From an uncultured Porphyromonas sp. (GTDB lineage Bacteria > Bacteroidota > Bacteroidia > Bacteroidales > Porphyromonadaceae), in contig NZ_CAJPPN010000002.1 in the NCBI RefSeq assembly GCF_905372525.1, positions 62,001-126,000 of the forward strand: a stretch of 64,000 nt of DNA, given 5' to 3'. The notes beneath the pieces are model-generated. The model was not told the DNA's origin. It did no database searches and saw only the letters and a program-made list of their open reading frames with translations. The position numbers and the translations under genes were made by a program. How positions within the stretch are numbered: position 1 is the first letter of the stretch; every line of letters begins with the position of its first letter. Shown here in pieces: positions 1 through 7,690 of the stretch.

Positions 1-69
1 CCTCTAATGATTTCGGGCCTCTGCTCAGGCAATATCTTCCTCGGGAGTCCCTTTGTGAGGACAAAGCCG

Positions 70-77
70 TATCTTTG
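70..77 (+). promoter_or_regulatory. -7 promoter box of the first operon
   Basis: TATCTTTG matches the Bacteroidota -7 consensus TAnnTTTG and lies about 40 bases before the deaminase ATG. Bases 1-118 hold no convincing gene end. Two frames stay open but neither resembles a protein I recognise. Confidence 0.6.
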
Positions 78-118
78 TCCGAACGTAACGGCATTAACGC
101 AATACGACAAGATAGACA

Positions 119-556
119 ATGACGACTATTGAGGAGAAGCAGCTCGCCCTAGATAAGCGGTATCTCCGTATGGCTCGTATCTGGGCTGAGAACTCCTATT
201 GCGAGCGAAGAAAGGTCGGTGCCCTCATCGTCAAGGATAAGAGCATCATCTCCGATGGATACAATGGTACCCCCGTAGGCTTCGAGAACATCTGCGAGGA
301 CGAGGAGGGGCAGACCAAGCTCTATGTCCTACACGCTGAGGCAAACGCGATCACCAAGCTGGCCAGCAGTACTAACGACAGTTCTGGAGCTACCGTCTAT
401 GTCACGGATGCCCCCTGCATCGAGTGTGCCAAGCTCATTATCCAGAGCCACATCGTGCGTGTCGTCTACAGCATTGAATACCGACTACAGGATGGCATTG
501 ACCTCCTGAAGCGAGCCGGGATCACCGTAGACCATATTCCCCTAGAGAGCCTCTGA
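119..556 (+). CDS. dCMP deaminase family zinc deaminase
   Basis: A 145-residue cytidine/deoxycytidylate deaminase family protein. The zinc site is visible: HAEAN supplies the His ligand and the catalytic Glu, and PCIECAK supplies the two Cys ligands. The length and the CERRKVGALIVK stretch fit dCMP deaminases (ComEB-like), which convert dCMP to dUMP for thymidylate synthesis. The substrate is inferred from the family and could differ. It is the first gene after a TATCTTTG box and heads a tightly packed operon that continues through holB. Confidence 0.85.
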   Translation: MTTIEEKQLALDKRYLRMARIWAENSYCERRKVGALIVKDKSIISDGYNGTPVGFENICEDEEGQTKLYVLHAEANAITKLASSTNDSSGATVYVTDAPCIECAKLIIQSHIVRVVYSIEYRLQDGIDLLKRAGITVDHIPLESL

Positions 557-594
557 GGAGAGCTCACACCCCATCACTTTATTAGGCTGAATCT

Positions 595-2259
595 ATGCAA
601 CCAGACTCTACTCACTCCACGAGCCCTGTGCCAGAGGCACCCCAGCATCCTCGACGCGGACGACTCCTACGCACCCTAGCCTATATCGCTATCGTCTGCA
701 TCATCTTCCTCTTCGGTGTCTTCACCTCGGTCTTCCTAGGGATAGGAGGTAGGCGAGGGTACTCCGGCAAGTTGGGACAGATCTTTGGCCTCATTGAGCG
801 CTTCTACGTCGATTCTGTAAACCTCGATAGTATTGAGGAGCAGTCCATCCCCTTCATCCTCTCTCAGCTCGATCCCCATTCGGTCTACCTCAGTGCCGAG
901 CTCAATCGTCAGGAGACGGAGGGACTCGAGGGATCCTTCGCTGGGATCGGCATCCAGTTCAATACACTCCTTGATACGGTCGTCGTGGTACGAGTCATCG
1001 AGGGCGGACCTAGTGAGCGAGCTGGCCTCCAGCCTGGAGACAGGATACTAAGGGCTGATGCCAGTACACTGACCCGAGACTCGATCTCCTCGGATGAGGT
1101 CATGAAGGTACTCAAGGGGCCAGAGGATACGGTCGTGCACCTACTAGTCAAGCGGGGAGAGAAGGTCTTCGACTGCTCAGTCGTACGAGGCTTAGTGCCC
1201 GTGACCACGATCGACGCAGCATATATGATCCGTCCACGAGTCCTCTATGTACGCCTCAATAAGTGGGGGGCACAGACTCCATTAGAGTTCCAGCAAGCCT
1301 ACGCAGAGCATGCTGCACAAGGAGTCGATCGGATCCTCATCGATCTGAGAGACAATGGTGGGGGCTACCTACAGGCTGCGACTGCGCTGGCCAGTGAGTT
1401 CCTGAACCAGGGTGATCTGATGCTCTACAACCAAGGGGCACACTATCCCCGAGAGGACTTCAAGACCGCCCGAGATGGACGCCTCAAGAATATCCCCATC
1501 TCTGTCCTCGTCAATGAGAATAGCGCCAGCTCCAGCGAGATCTTTGCCGGAGCGATGCAAGACCTAGATCGTGCCCAGATCATAGGTAGGCGCACCTTCG
1601 GTAAGGGGCTCGTACAGGTCCCCTTCACCCTCGGGGATAGCTCCGTCGTACGCCTAACTGTAGCCCGCTACTATACTCCCTCGGGCAGGAGCATACAGAA
1701 GAGCTACGCTCGGGGACTCGAGGCCTATGTAGATGATATCGAGGAGCGATACATCCACGGGGAGCTCTTCTCGGCCGACAGCATCGCCAATCCTGATACG
1801 ACCAAGTACTACACCCGTATGGGACGTGTCGTCTACGGTGGTGGCGGGATCACCCCCGACATCTTTGTGCCACGAGATAGTACAGGGATCAATACCTACT
1901 ATCTACGTCTGCTCCGCTCAGGGACACTCTCCCAGTTTGCCTTCACCTATGCTGATGCGAACCGCTCCCGTCTAGCAGCATATCCCTCGGCAAAGGAGCT
2001 CTCAGACTACCTATGGAGCATAGGGGATCAGATCGTCTATAGCTATGCCTCCTTCGCCCAGCTGCACGGTGTAGCTCAGCGTCCAGGGCTTCTACAGGAG
2101 TCGTTCCTCAACCTCAAGCGAGACCTCGTTGCCCTCATCGCCGATATGATCGGAGGAGATAAGGATCTCTACTATCGTATCCGCAACGAGCACGACCCCG
2201 AGGTACTACGTGCCCTCGAATGCCTCACCTCCGCAGCATGGAAGCCAACGAAGCGATAG
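595..2259 (+). CDS. C-terminal processing peptidase, S41 family (CtpA/Prc type)
   Basis: A 554-residue periplasmic serine protease anchored by one N-terminal membrane segment (about residues 25-50). A PDZ domain follows (about 105-190, with the GIGIQF and GLQPGDRIL signatures), then the S41 catalytic domain. The catalytic Ser lies in NSASSSEI near residue 311 and the Lys in FGKGLVQ near 337, the usual Ser-Lys dyad. Such proteases trim C-termini of exported proteins. The last 150 residues form the helical tail usual in Bacteroidota members. The 3' end overlaps the start of the following cyclo-ligase gene, so the two are probably translationally coupled. Confidence 0.93.
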   Translation: MQPDSTHSTSPVPEAPQHPRRGRLLRTLAYIAIVCIIFLFGVFTSVFLGIGGRRGYSGKLGQIFGLIERFYVDSVNLDSIEEQSIPFILSQLDPHSVYLSAELNRQETEGLEGSFAGIGIQFNTLLDTVVVVRVIEGGPSERAGLQPGDRILRADASTLTRDSISSDEVMKVLKGPEDTVVHLLVKRGEKVFDCSVVRGLVPVTTIDAAYMIRPRVLYVRLNKWGAQTPLEFQQAYAEHAAQGVDRILIDLRDNGGGYLQAATALASEFLNQGDLMLYNQGAHYPREDFKTARDGRLKNIPISVLVNENSASSSEIFAGAMQDLDRAQIIGRRTFGKGLVQVPFTLGDSSVVRLTVARYYTPSGRSIQKSYARGLEAYVDDIEERYIHGELFSADSIANPDTTKYYTRMGRVVYGGGGITPDIFVPRDSTGINTYYLRLLRSGTLSQFAFTYADANRSRLAAYPSAKELSDYLWSIGDQIVYSYASFAQLHGVAQRPGLLQESFLNLKRDLVALIADMIGGDKDLYYRIRNEHDPEVLRALECLTSAAWKPTKR

Positions 2260-2804
2260 ACACCAAGCAGAGCCTCCGTCGCAGGCTACGAGCCCTAGGG
2301 CGAGAGCGTATCACCGAGACCGACCGAGTACAGTGGAGTCGCTCCATCGTAGAGCAACTTCGCCAGGATCCGCTCTGGTGCGAGGCGAAGCATGTAGGGC
2401 TCTACTCTGCCCTCCCTGATGAGCCCGATCTTCGGGTGCTCATCGATGAGTCAGTGGGGACGAAGTCCATCTACCTTCCCCGAGTACTAGGGGAGGTAGA
2501 GATGGCTTTCTATCCCTTCGTCTCCTGGGACTCGTTAGAGCGGTCGAAGAGCTTCGGCCTCTACGAGCCCACCCTAGAGCAGGGAGCTGTAGCCCCCGAG
2601 GAACTAGACCTACTGATCATCCCAGCACTAGCCTTTGACCGTGAGGGCTTTCGTCTAGGTAGAGGGAAGGGCTACTACGATCGCTACTTAGCTCGGACAA
2701 GAGCCGGGCGCCTAGGCGTAAGCTTTGGCTTACTACGCCCCGACCACCTCCCTACCGACCCCTGGGATCTACCCATGGATCACGTATATTACCCGCTCCA
2801 CTAG
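2238..2804 (+). CDS. 5-formyltetrahydrofolate cyclo-ligase
   Basis: This enzyme makes 5,10-methenyltetrahydrofolate from 5-formyl-THF with ATP and so recycles an inhibitory folate form. The family signature GRGKGYYDRYL is present near the C-terminus, preceded by LDLLIIPALAFD. I chose the ATG at 2238 (MEANEAIDTKQ), which overlaps the end of ctpA by about 20 bases; an in-frame ATG at 2220 is also possible. The neighbouring folP, and pabA three genes further on, make a folate context. The size is normal for the family. Confidence 0.9.
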   Translation: MEANEAIDTKQSLRRRLRALGRERITETDRVQWSRSIVEQLRQDPLWCEAKHVGLYSALPDEPDLRVLIDESVGTKSIYLPRVLGEVEMAFYPFVSWDSLERSKSFGLYEPTLEQGAVAPEELDLLIIPALAFDREGFRLGRGKGYYDRYLARTRAGRLGVSFGLLRPDHLPTDPWDLPMDHVYYPLH

Positions 2805-2807
2805 GCA

Positions 2808-3710
2808 ATGTATCGACCCGATCATCTTACGCTCAATCTCTCTGGTCAGCTCCTCTCCCTAGAGCGAGCTGTCGTCATGGGGATCATCAACGTCACCCCA
2901 GACTCCTTCTACTCTACGAGCCGTATCGCAGGGGAGCAGGAGCTGAGGACTCGTATCGATACCCTCCTGAGAGAGGGGGCTTCGATAGCTGACCTCGGAG
3001 CATACAGCTCCCGCCCTGGAGCCGAGGAAGTCAGTGCGCAAGAAGAGATGAGGCGTCTAGCTCCAGCCCTACGGATACTCCGTGATGAGTATCCAGCACT
3101 CCCCGTATCCGTAGATACCTTCAGGGCAGACGTCGCACGATGGGCTGTGCAGGAGTACGGGGTAGCGATGATCAATGATATATCGGGAGGGGCTCTTGAC
3201 CCCCAGATGTACCCAACGATAGCAGAACTACAAGTGCCCTATATCCTCATGCATATGAGGGGGACACCGCAGACCATGGGCGAGCAGACAGACTATCAGG
3301 ATCTCATCCTTGACCTCATCGACTACTTCATCCAGAGGGTAGGACAGCTCACTGAGCTAGGAGTACACGATATAGTCCTAGATCCAGGCTTCGGCTTCAG
3401 CAAGACCCTAGAACAGAACTATGAGCTGCTGGCACGGATGTCTGACCTAGGGACTGTACTCCCACAACCACTCCTCGTGGGCATCTCTCGCAAGAGTATG
3501 ATCTATAGACTACTCGGCCAGACCCCAGAGGAGGCTCTCAACGGCACCTCTATCCTACATGGCTTCGCTCTGGAGCGGGGAGCTAAGATCCTACGAGTCC
3601 ATGATGTCGCTCCAGCGGTCGAGGCCATACGTCTCTATGAGGCTATGCATCCCTATGAGCGAAGGGACGAGGCTCTCTACTACACTCAGACCAACACGGG
3701 CGATCACTAA
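2808..3710 (+). CDS. folP: dihydropteroate synthase
   Basis: It condenses p-aminobenzoate with dihydropterin pyrophosphate, the sulfonamide-sensitive step of folate synthesis. The diagnostic GIINVTPDSFY motif is near residue 25, followed by GASIADLGAYSSRPGA (pterin site), SVDTFRADVA, INDISGG, MHMRGTPQTM, DPGFGFSKT and GISRKS, all in the family order. The 300-residue length is normal. It starts three bases after the cyclo-ligase stop, and p-aminobenzoate synthesis genes occur at 5.2 kb and 49-51 kb. Confidence 0.97.
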   Translation: MYRPDHLTLNLSGQLLSLERAVVMGIINVTPDSFYSTSRIAGEQELRTRIDTLLREGASIADLGAYSSRPGAEEVSAQEEMRRLAPALRILRDEYPALPVSVDTFRADVARWAVQEYGVAMINDISGGALDPQMYPTIAELQVPYILMHMRGTPQTMGEQTDYQDLILDLIDYFIQRVGQLTELGVHDIVLDPGFGFSKTLEQNYELLARMSDLGTVLPQPLLVGISRKSMIYRLLGQTPEEALNGTSILHGFALERGAKILRVHDVAPAVEAIRLYEAMHPYERRDEALYYTQTNTGDH

Positions 3711-3737
3711 CTCATCGACAACGAAACGGCGAAACAC

Positions 3738-4511
3738 ATGCTTTGGTGGCTTCAGATCTCGATCAAGGATATCATCGACATACTCCTACTGGCAGTATGT
3801 CTCTACTATACATACATTACCCTCCGATACTCGGGTAGTCGCTCCCTCTTCATGGGGATCGTAACCTTCATCATCCTCTGGCTGGTGATCTCTCAGGTGC
3901 TACAGATGCGCCTGATGGGTGCACTCCTCGACAAGTTCGTGAACATCGGCTTTCTACTCCTAGTCATCATCTTTCAGGATGAGGTACGTAAGGTCCTTGT
4001 CACGATCGGCTCGGCACAACGCTGGCGCAAGATAAGGAACTTCTTCAGAGACAGCCGGGAGCAACAGAGCCGTGTGGAGGCCGCCTATATCGCTCCAGTC
4101 GTCCTCGCATGTATGAATATGGCTCGTAAGAAGACAGGGGCACTCATCGCCATACAAGGTAATATGGATCTCACCCCCTATCAGCATGCAGGTGAGCGCT
4201 TCCTAGCCTCCGTGAATGCCCGCCTCATTGAGACGATCTTCTTCAAGAATAGTCCCCTACATGATGGTGCCATGATCATCGCAGGAGAGAAGATCTGTGC
4301 CGCAGGATGTATCCTACCCGTAGCGAGCAACCCCGACCTCAATAAAGACCTTGGTCTCCGCCATCGCTCCGCACTAGGGCTCTCCCAGAAGACAGATGCC
4401 AAGGTGATCATCGTGAGCGAGGAGCGAGGATCTATATCCTTGGCGTACCGAGGTGAGATCATCGTAGAAATCACGGCCGACGAGCTCCGAGAGCTCCTCT
4501 CGGCCGACTAA
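3738..4511 (+). CDS. cdaA: diadenylate cyclase, CdaA type (c-di-AMP synthase)
   Basis: It makes cyclic di-AMP from two ATP. Three N-terminal hydrophobic segments (about residues 10-80) precede a DisA_N catalytic domain. Both family motifs are visible: DGA in SPLHDGAMII and RHR in LGLRHRSALGLS. This architecture matches membrane CdaA/DacA rather than DNA-binding DisA. In Firmicutes cdaA usually sits with cdaR and glmM; here it follows folP, a common Bacteroidota arrangement as far as I know. No c-di-AMP phosphodiesterase was recognised in the window. Confidence 0.93.
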   Translation: MLWWLQISIKDIIDILLLAVCLYYTYITLRYSGSRSLFMGIVTFIILWLVISQVLQMRLMGALLDKFVNIGFLLLVIIFQDEVRKVLVTIGSAQRWRKIRNFFRDSREQQSRVEAAYIAPVVLACMNMARKKTGALIAIQGNMDLTPYQHAGERFLASVNARLIETIFFKNSPLHDGAMIIAGEKICAAGCILPVASNPDLNKDLGLRHRSALGLSQKTDAKVIIVSEERGSISLAYRGEIIVEITADELRELLSAD

Positions 4512-4603
4512 GCTACCATCTCTCATCCAATAAACACTCTCCACGAAGCGCATCAGAGCTAGGCGTATTCTCATACTACACCCTACCCTACCAGCAGACG
4601 CAT

Positions 4604-5137
4604 ATGCTACAGAGACACAACCATAGGCTCATCCTAGGTCTACTCCTATTGTTTCCTCTCGGAGCTACGGTAGGCATAGCTCAGGATAAGGGGTACTCGC
4701 CCCTCGGCTTCCGCAAGATCATTCAGGGAGATAGCGTCTGTGCTCTACCCTCCTTTAGTAGCCGTGTAGCCAATACACGCCTCTCCGTCCGCTACTTCGC
4801 TGCCCCAGACCATGGGACGATAACCCTAACCAATGGGGGAAGTTACCTCATCTCCAACGGTACTGTCATCGGAGGGGTGTACTACAAGGCTAATGGAGGC
4901 AACAGCGTCCTCAAGCAGGACGAAGCCATCACCTCCGGGGCGACAATATGGCTCTCAAGTGACCTACTACGGATGCCAGAGCCCGTTACCCAGCTGGACA
5001 TCATGGACATCACAGGGCGCAAAGTCCTCTCTGCTCGTAACAGTCGGGAGGTTAAGCTCACACTCTCCCCCGGAGTCTACCTCATCAGAGCTATCTTCCC
5101 CAGGCAGACGATCGTCTGCCGACTCACGATCCGATAG
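4604..5137 (+). CDS. secreted protein with T9SS type A C-terminal sorting domain
   Basis: A 177-residue protein with a signal peptide (hydrophobic LILGLLLLFPLGATVGIAQ, about residues 9-27). The last 47 residues have the beta-sandwich pattern of a type IX secretion domain: LDIMDITGRKVLS, a GVYLIRA strand and a basic C-terminal strand. The middle (about residues 30-125) contains an SNGTVIGG-like beta-rich stretch I cannot assign. It may be a surface or secreted adhesin-like protein exported through Sec and T9SS. It lies inside an operon of housekeeping genes, which is unexpected for a T9SS cargo. Confidence 0.7.
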   Translation: MLQRHNHRLILGLLLLFPLGATVGIAQDKGYSPLGFRKIIQGDSVCALPSFSSRVANTRLSVRYFAAPDHGTITLTNGGSYLISNGTVIGGVYYKANGGNSVLKQDEAITSGATIWLSSDLLRMPEPVTQLDIMDITGRKVLSARNSREVKLTLSPGVYLIRAIFPRQTIVCRLTIR

Positions 5138-5186
5138 AGTCATCCCACCCTCAACCCTCGGATAGACGCCTCCTAGAGATCAGACT

Positions 5187-5819
5187 ATGGTACGCCTACT
5201 CGTTATCGATAATCACGACTCCTTCGTCTTCAACATCGTGCAGCTGCTCAGAGAGCATCCACGTGTTACCTATGACCTGATCCGTGAGGACGAGCTATGC
5301 GGAGATGAGATGGCCCGATACGATGCTCTACTCCTCTCCCCCGGCCCCGGCATCCCCGAGGAATACCCTCGGATGATGAGACTCATCGCAGAGGGGATAG
5401 GGCACTACCCGATACTAGGTATCTGCTTAGGACACCAAGCCATCGCACAGCACCTCGGAGCAACCCTCCGCCAGCTTCCCCACCCCCTACATGGTCATCC
5501 TGCACCTCTAATAGATATCGACCCTAGTGACCCCATTGTCGGTAGGATCGCAGAGGGTAGTATCGTAGGGCGCTACCATAGCTGGGTAGTGAGTCAGCAG
5601 AGCCTTCCCTCGAGCATTATCCCTACGGCTTATAGTCAAGGGGGAGCGGAGGGGCACGAGCTAATGGCCTTCAGGCACTGCGAATATCCAATCTTCGGAC
5701 TACAGTTTCATCCCGAGAGTATGATTACCACCTCTGGGAAGATCTATATCGAGGGCTTTGTGTCTGTCGTAGAGCAAGAGATACAGACGCGCAAGTCACC
5801 ACCCAACATCATCGACTAG
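5187..5819 (+). CDS. pabA: aminodeoxychorismate synthase glutamine amidotransferase (PabA/TrpG type)
   Basis: A class I glutamine amidotransferase that feeds ammonia to a chorismate-using partner. It begins VIDNHDSFVFN and has the LLLSPGPGIP oxyanion loop, the catalytic Cys in GICLGHQ, and the His-Glu pair in LQFHPESM. PabA and TrpG cannot be told apart by motifs alone. I prefer PabA because no tryptophan gene is in the window, while folP is nearby and pabB/pabC are present at 49-51 kb. It may serve both pathways. Confidence 0.85.
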   Translation: MVRLLVIDNHDSFVFNIVQLLREHPRVTYDLIREDELCGDEMARYDALLLSPGPGIPEEYPRMMRLIAEGIGHYPILGICLGHQAIAQHLGATLRQLPHPLHGHPAPLIDIDPSDPIVGRIAEGSIVGRYHSWVVSQQSLPSSIIPTAYSQGGAEGHELMAFRHCEYPIFGLQFHPESMITTSGKIYIEGFVSVVEQEIQTRKSPPNIID

Positions 5820-5836
5820 TCAAAGTAGCAACGGCT

Positions 5837-6988
5837 ATGTACTTCCACGACATCATCGGACAAGACCTCATCAAGGCCGAACTCATCGCCTCTGCTCAGC
5901 AGGGGATCGTCCCACATGCACAGCTCTTCGTAGGGCGTGATGGAGAGGGGGCTCTAGGCCTAGCCTATGCCTACGCACGCTACCTCAATTGTACCCATCG
6001 AGGTGCGCATGATGCCTGCGGGCACTGTCCGTCGTGCAAGCGATATGATACGTTTGCTGAGCAGGATCTATTCTACCTCTTCCCCATCATCAATACTTCG
6101 GGAAAGAACCTCGCAGAGGATGTGCTTCCCCTGTGGCGTACCCTCTTGGCTCGTGGCCCCTATATACGCTATGAGGAGTGGCTCTCCCTCCTCGGTGGGG
6201 ATGGCAAGAAGGCCTCTATCTTCGCACGCGAAGGAGAGGTGATCCAGCAGCACTTCAGCTATCATATGGCAGGGTCGGGCTATCGAGTCCTAATGATTTG
6301 GCTCCCTGAGCGAATGCAGGAGGCTCTGGGTAATAAGCTCCTCAAGCTCGTCGAGGAGCCTCCCCTACGCACCGTCATCCTGATGGTTACGATGGAGGAG
6401 CAGGGTGTACTCGGCACACTACGCAGTCGCATGCAGACTGTACGTCTACGTCCTCTAGCCCCTATGGAGATCGAAGCAGCCCTACTAAGCCTCCCCGAAG
6501 GGGGGAGAGAGGGCGCTGATGCCACCCTCGCAGCTCACCTCAGTGAGGGGAACTATCGTGTGGCACTAGATACCTTCAGAGGAGAGAGTGAGCAACAGGC
6601 TATACTAGAGCGACACCTACAGCGTGTCCTACGTGCTACGGTAAATGCCCAGCCTATCGAGATGAAGATACTAGCGGACGACCTTGCCTCGCTAAGCCGT
6701 GACGAGCAGCAGGCTCTGCTGGAGTACCTAGCACGTATGTTCCGAGAATTCTACCTCTTCAACCTCGATCTGCCGAAGCTCAACTACCTAACCCCCAAAG
6801 AGACCAGCATCGCCAGCTACCTACGTAGCTGTATCACGGGGCATGTCGTACGTGCCGTGGAGGAGGAGCTAGACCTAGCGCGACGACACATCGCTCAAAA
6901 CGTCAATAGCAAGATGGTCTTCTTTGACCTCATCCTGCGCCTAACAGCTAAACTCGCCTTGAGCTACAAGCGCATGAAGATACGCTAA
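5837..6988 (+). CDS. holB: DNA polymerase III delta' subunit (clamp loader)
   Basis: An AAA+-fold clamp-loader subunit. It shows IIGQDLIKAEL at the N-terminus, AQLFVGRDGEGALGLAYAYA where the Walker A loop would be (degenerate, as usual for delta'), a four-Cys zinc module in CTHRGAHDACGHCPSC, and the KLLKLVEEPP and LRSRMQTVRLRPL stretches typical of HolB. It has 383 residues. It is the last gene of the first operon and is followed by a bidirectional terminator hairpin. Confidence 0.88.
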   Translation: MYFHDIIGQDLIKAELIASAQQGIVPHAQLFVGRDGEGALGLAYAYARYLNCTHRGAHDACGHCPSCKRYDTFAEQDLFYLFPIINTSGKNLAEDVLPLWRTLLARGPYIRYEEWLSLLGGDGKKASIFAREGEVIQQHFSYHMAGSGYRVLMIWLPERMQEALGNKLLKLVEEPPLRTVILMVTMEEQGVLGTLRSRMQTVRLRPLAPMEIEAALLSLPEGGREGADATLAAHLSEGNYRVALDTFRGESEQQAILERHLQRVLRATVNAQPIEMKILADDLASLSRDEQQALLEYLARMFREFYLFNLDLPKLNYLTPKETSIASYLRSCITGHVVRAVEEELDLARRHIAQNVNSKMVFFDLILRLTAKLALSYKRMKIR

Positions 6989-7125
6989 GCTCAAGAGCGC
7001 TACTCTACTACGCACTCTATGTCTCATGCACCTAATCGTCTCTGTATCGTATAGGGGGCTATGAAGGCTAGAGGTCGGGACATCAGGAGGCGATAAAGAC
7101 CATAGCATGGCAAGCAATAGCTAGA

Positions 7126-7160
7126 GGGGGGATGGTGCTTCGTGCACCATCCCCCCCTTT
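7126..7160. terminator. bidirectional terminator between holB and the phosphatase gene
   Basis: GGGGGATGGTGC and GCACCATCCCCC form a perfect 12-bp stem around a 5-base loop, followed by TTT. It separates two convergent genes, so it can end transcription from both sides. Confidence 0.85.
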
Positions 7161-7183
7161 GTATTTAGTGAGCTAAGACTCGT

Positions 7184-7690
7184 CTAAGAGATCGTCTTCC
7201 TATAGAGCTGAGGTACGCAGAGCTCTATGAGGTCCAGGACGTGCTCGAAGCCCTCGGCGCCTCCGTAGTAAGGATCAGGGATATGATCCTTGGGGGCATC
7301 ATCAGCCCAGTCTGTCAGTAGGGAAACCTTCTGCGCTGTCTCAGCCGTAGGAGCTAGATCTAACAAGCGCTCCCTATTCGCACTGTCCATACCTATGATA
7401 TAGTCATAGTGGAAGAAGTCCTCATAGGTAATCGGGCGTGAGCGAGAGGTGAGTTCGTAGCCACGTCGTGCGGCATGGGCTCGCATACGACCGTCGGGGA
7501 GCTCGCCCTCGTGGTGTGCGATGAGCCCTGCCGAATCGATGTCGTAGCGATCACAAGCTCCTTGCTCCGAGACATAGTGACGGAAGATGCCCTCTGCCGA
7601 GGGGCTTCGACAGATATTACCAAGACACACGAAGAGGATACGTACCGGTCTCGTGGCCTCGACGCTTGGGGTGGGGTTCGTGACGCTCAT
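7184..7690 (-). CDS. low-molecular-weight protein tyrosine phosphatase
   Basis: A 168-residue cytoplasmic phosphatase. The P-loop CLGNICRS gives Cys22 (nucleophile) and Arg28, and the general acid Asp lies in IPDPYYGG near the C-terminus. Bacterial LMW-PTPs usually dephosphorylate tyrosine kinases that control exopolysaccharide export; in Porphyromonas gingivalis such an enzyme (Ltp1) affects biofilm and polysaccharide output. Its ATG overlaps the fucosidase TAA by one base, so the two genes are co-transcribed and probably translationally coupled. No tyrosine kinase is in the window. Residues 1-15 precede the domain, and a later start is possible. Confidence 0.93.
   Translation of the reverse strand: MSVTNPTPSVEATRPVRILFVCLGNICRSPSAEGIFRHYVSEQGACDRYDIDSAGLIAHHEGELPDGRMRAHAARRGYELTSRSRPITYEDFFHYDYIIGMDSANRERLLDLAPTAETAQKVSLLTDWADDAPKDHIPDPYYGGAEGFEHVLDLIELCVPQLYRKTIS

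Noticed and set aside
1..118. 3' end of an upstream gene
   Set aside because: Two frames stay open, but a promoter box lies within them and neither end looks like a known protein; I could not support a call.
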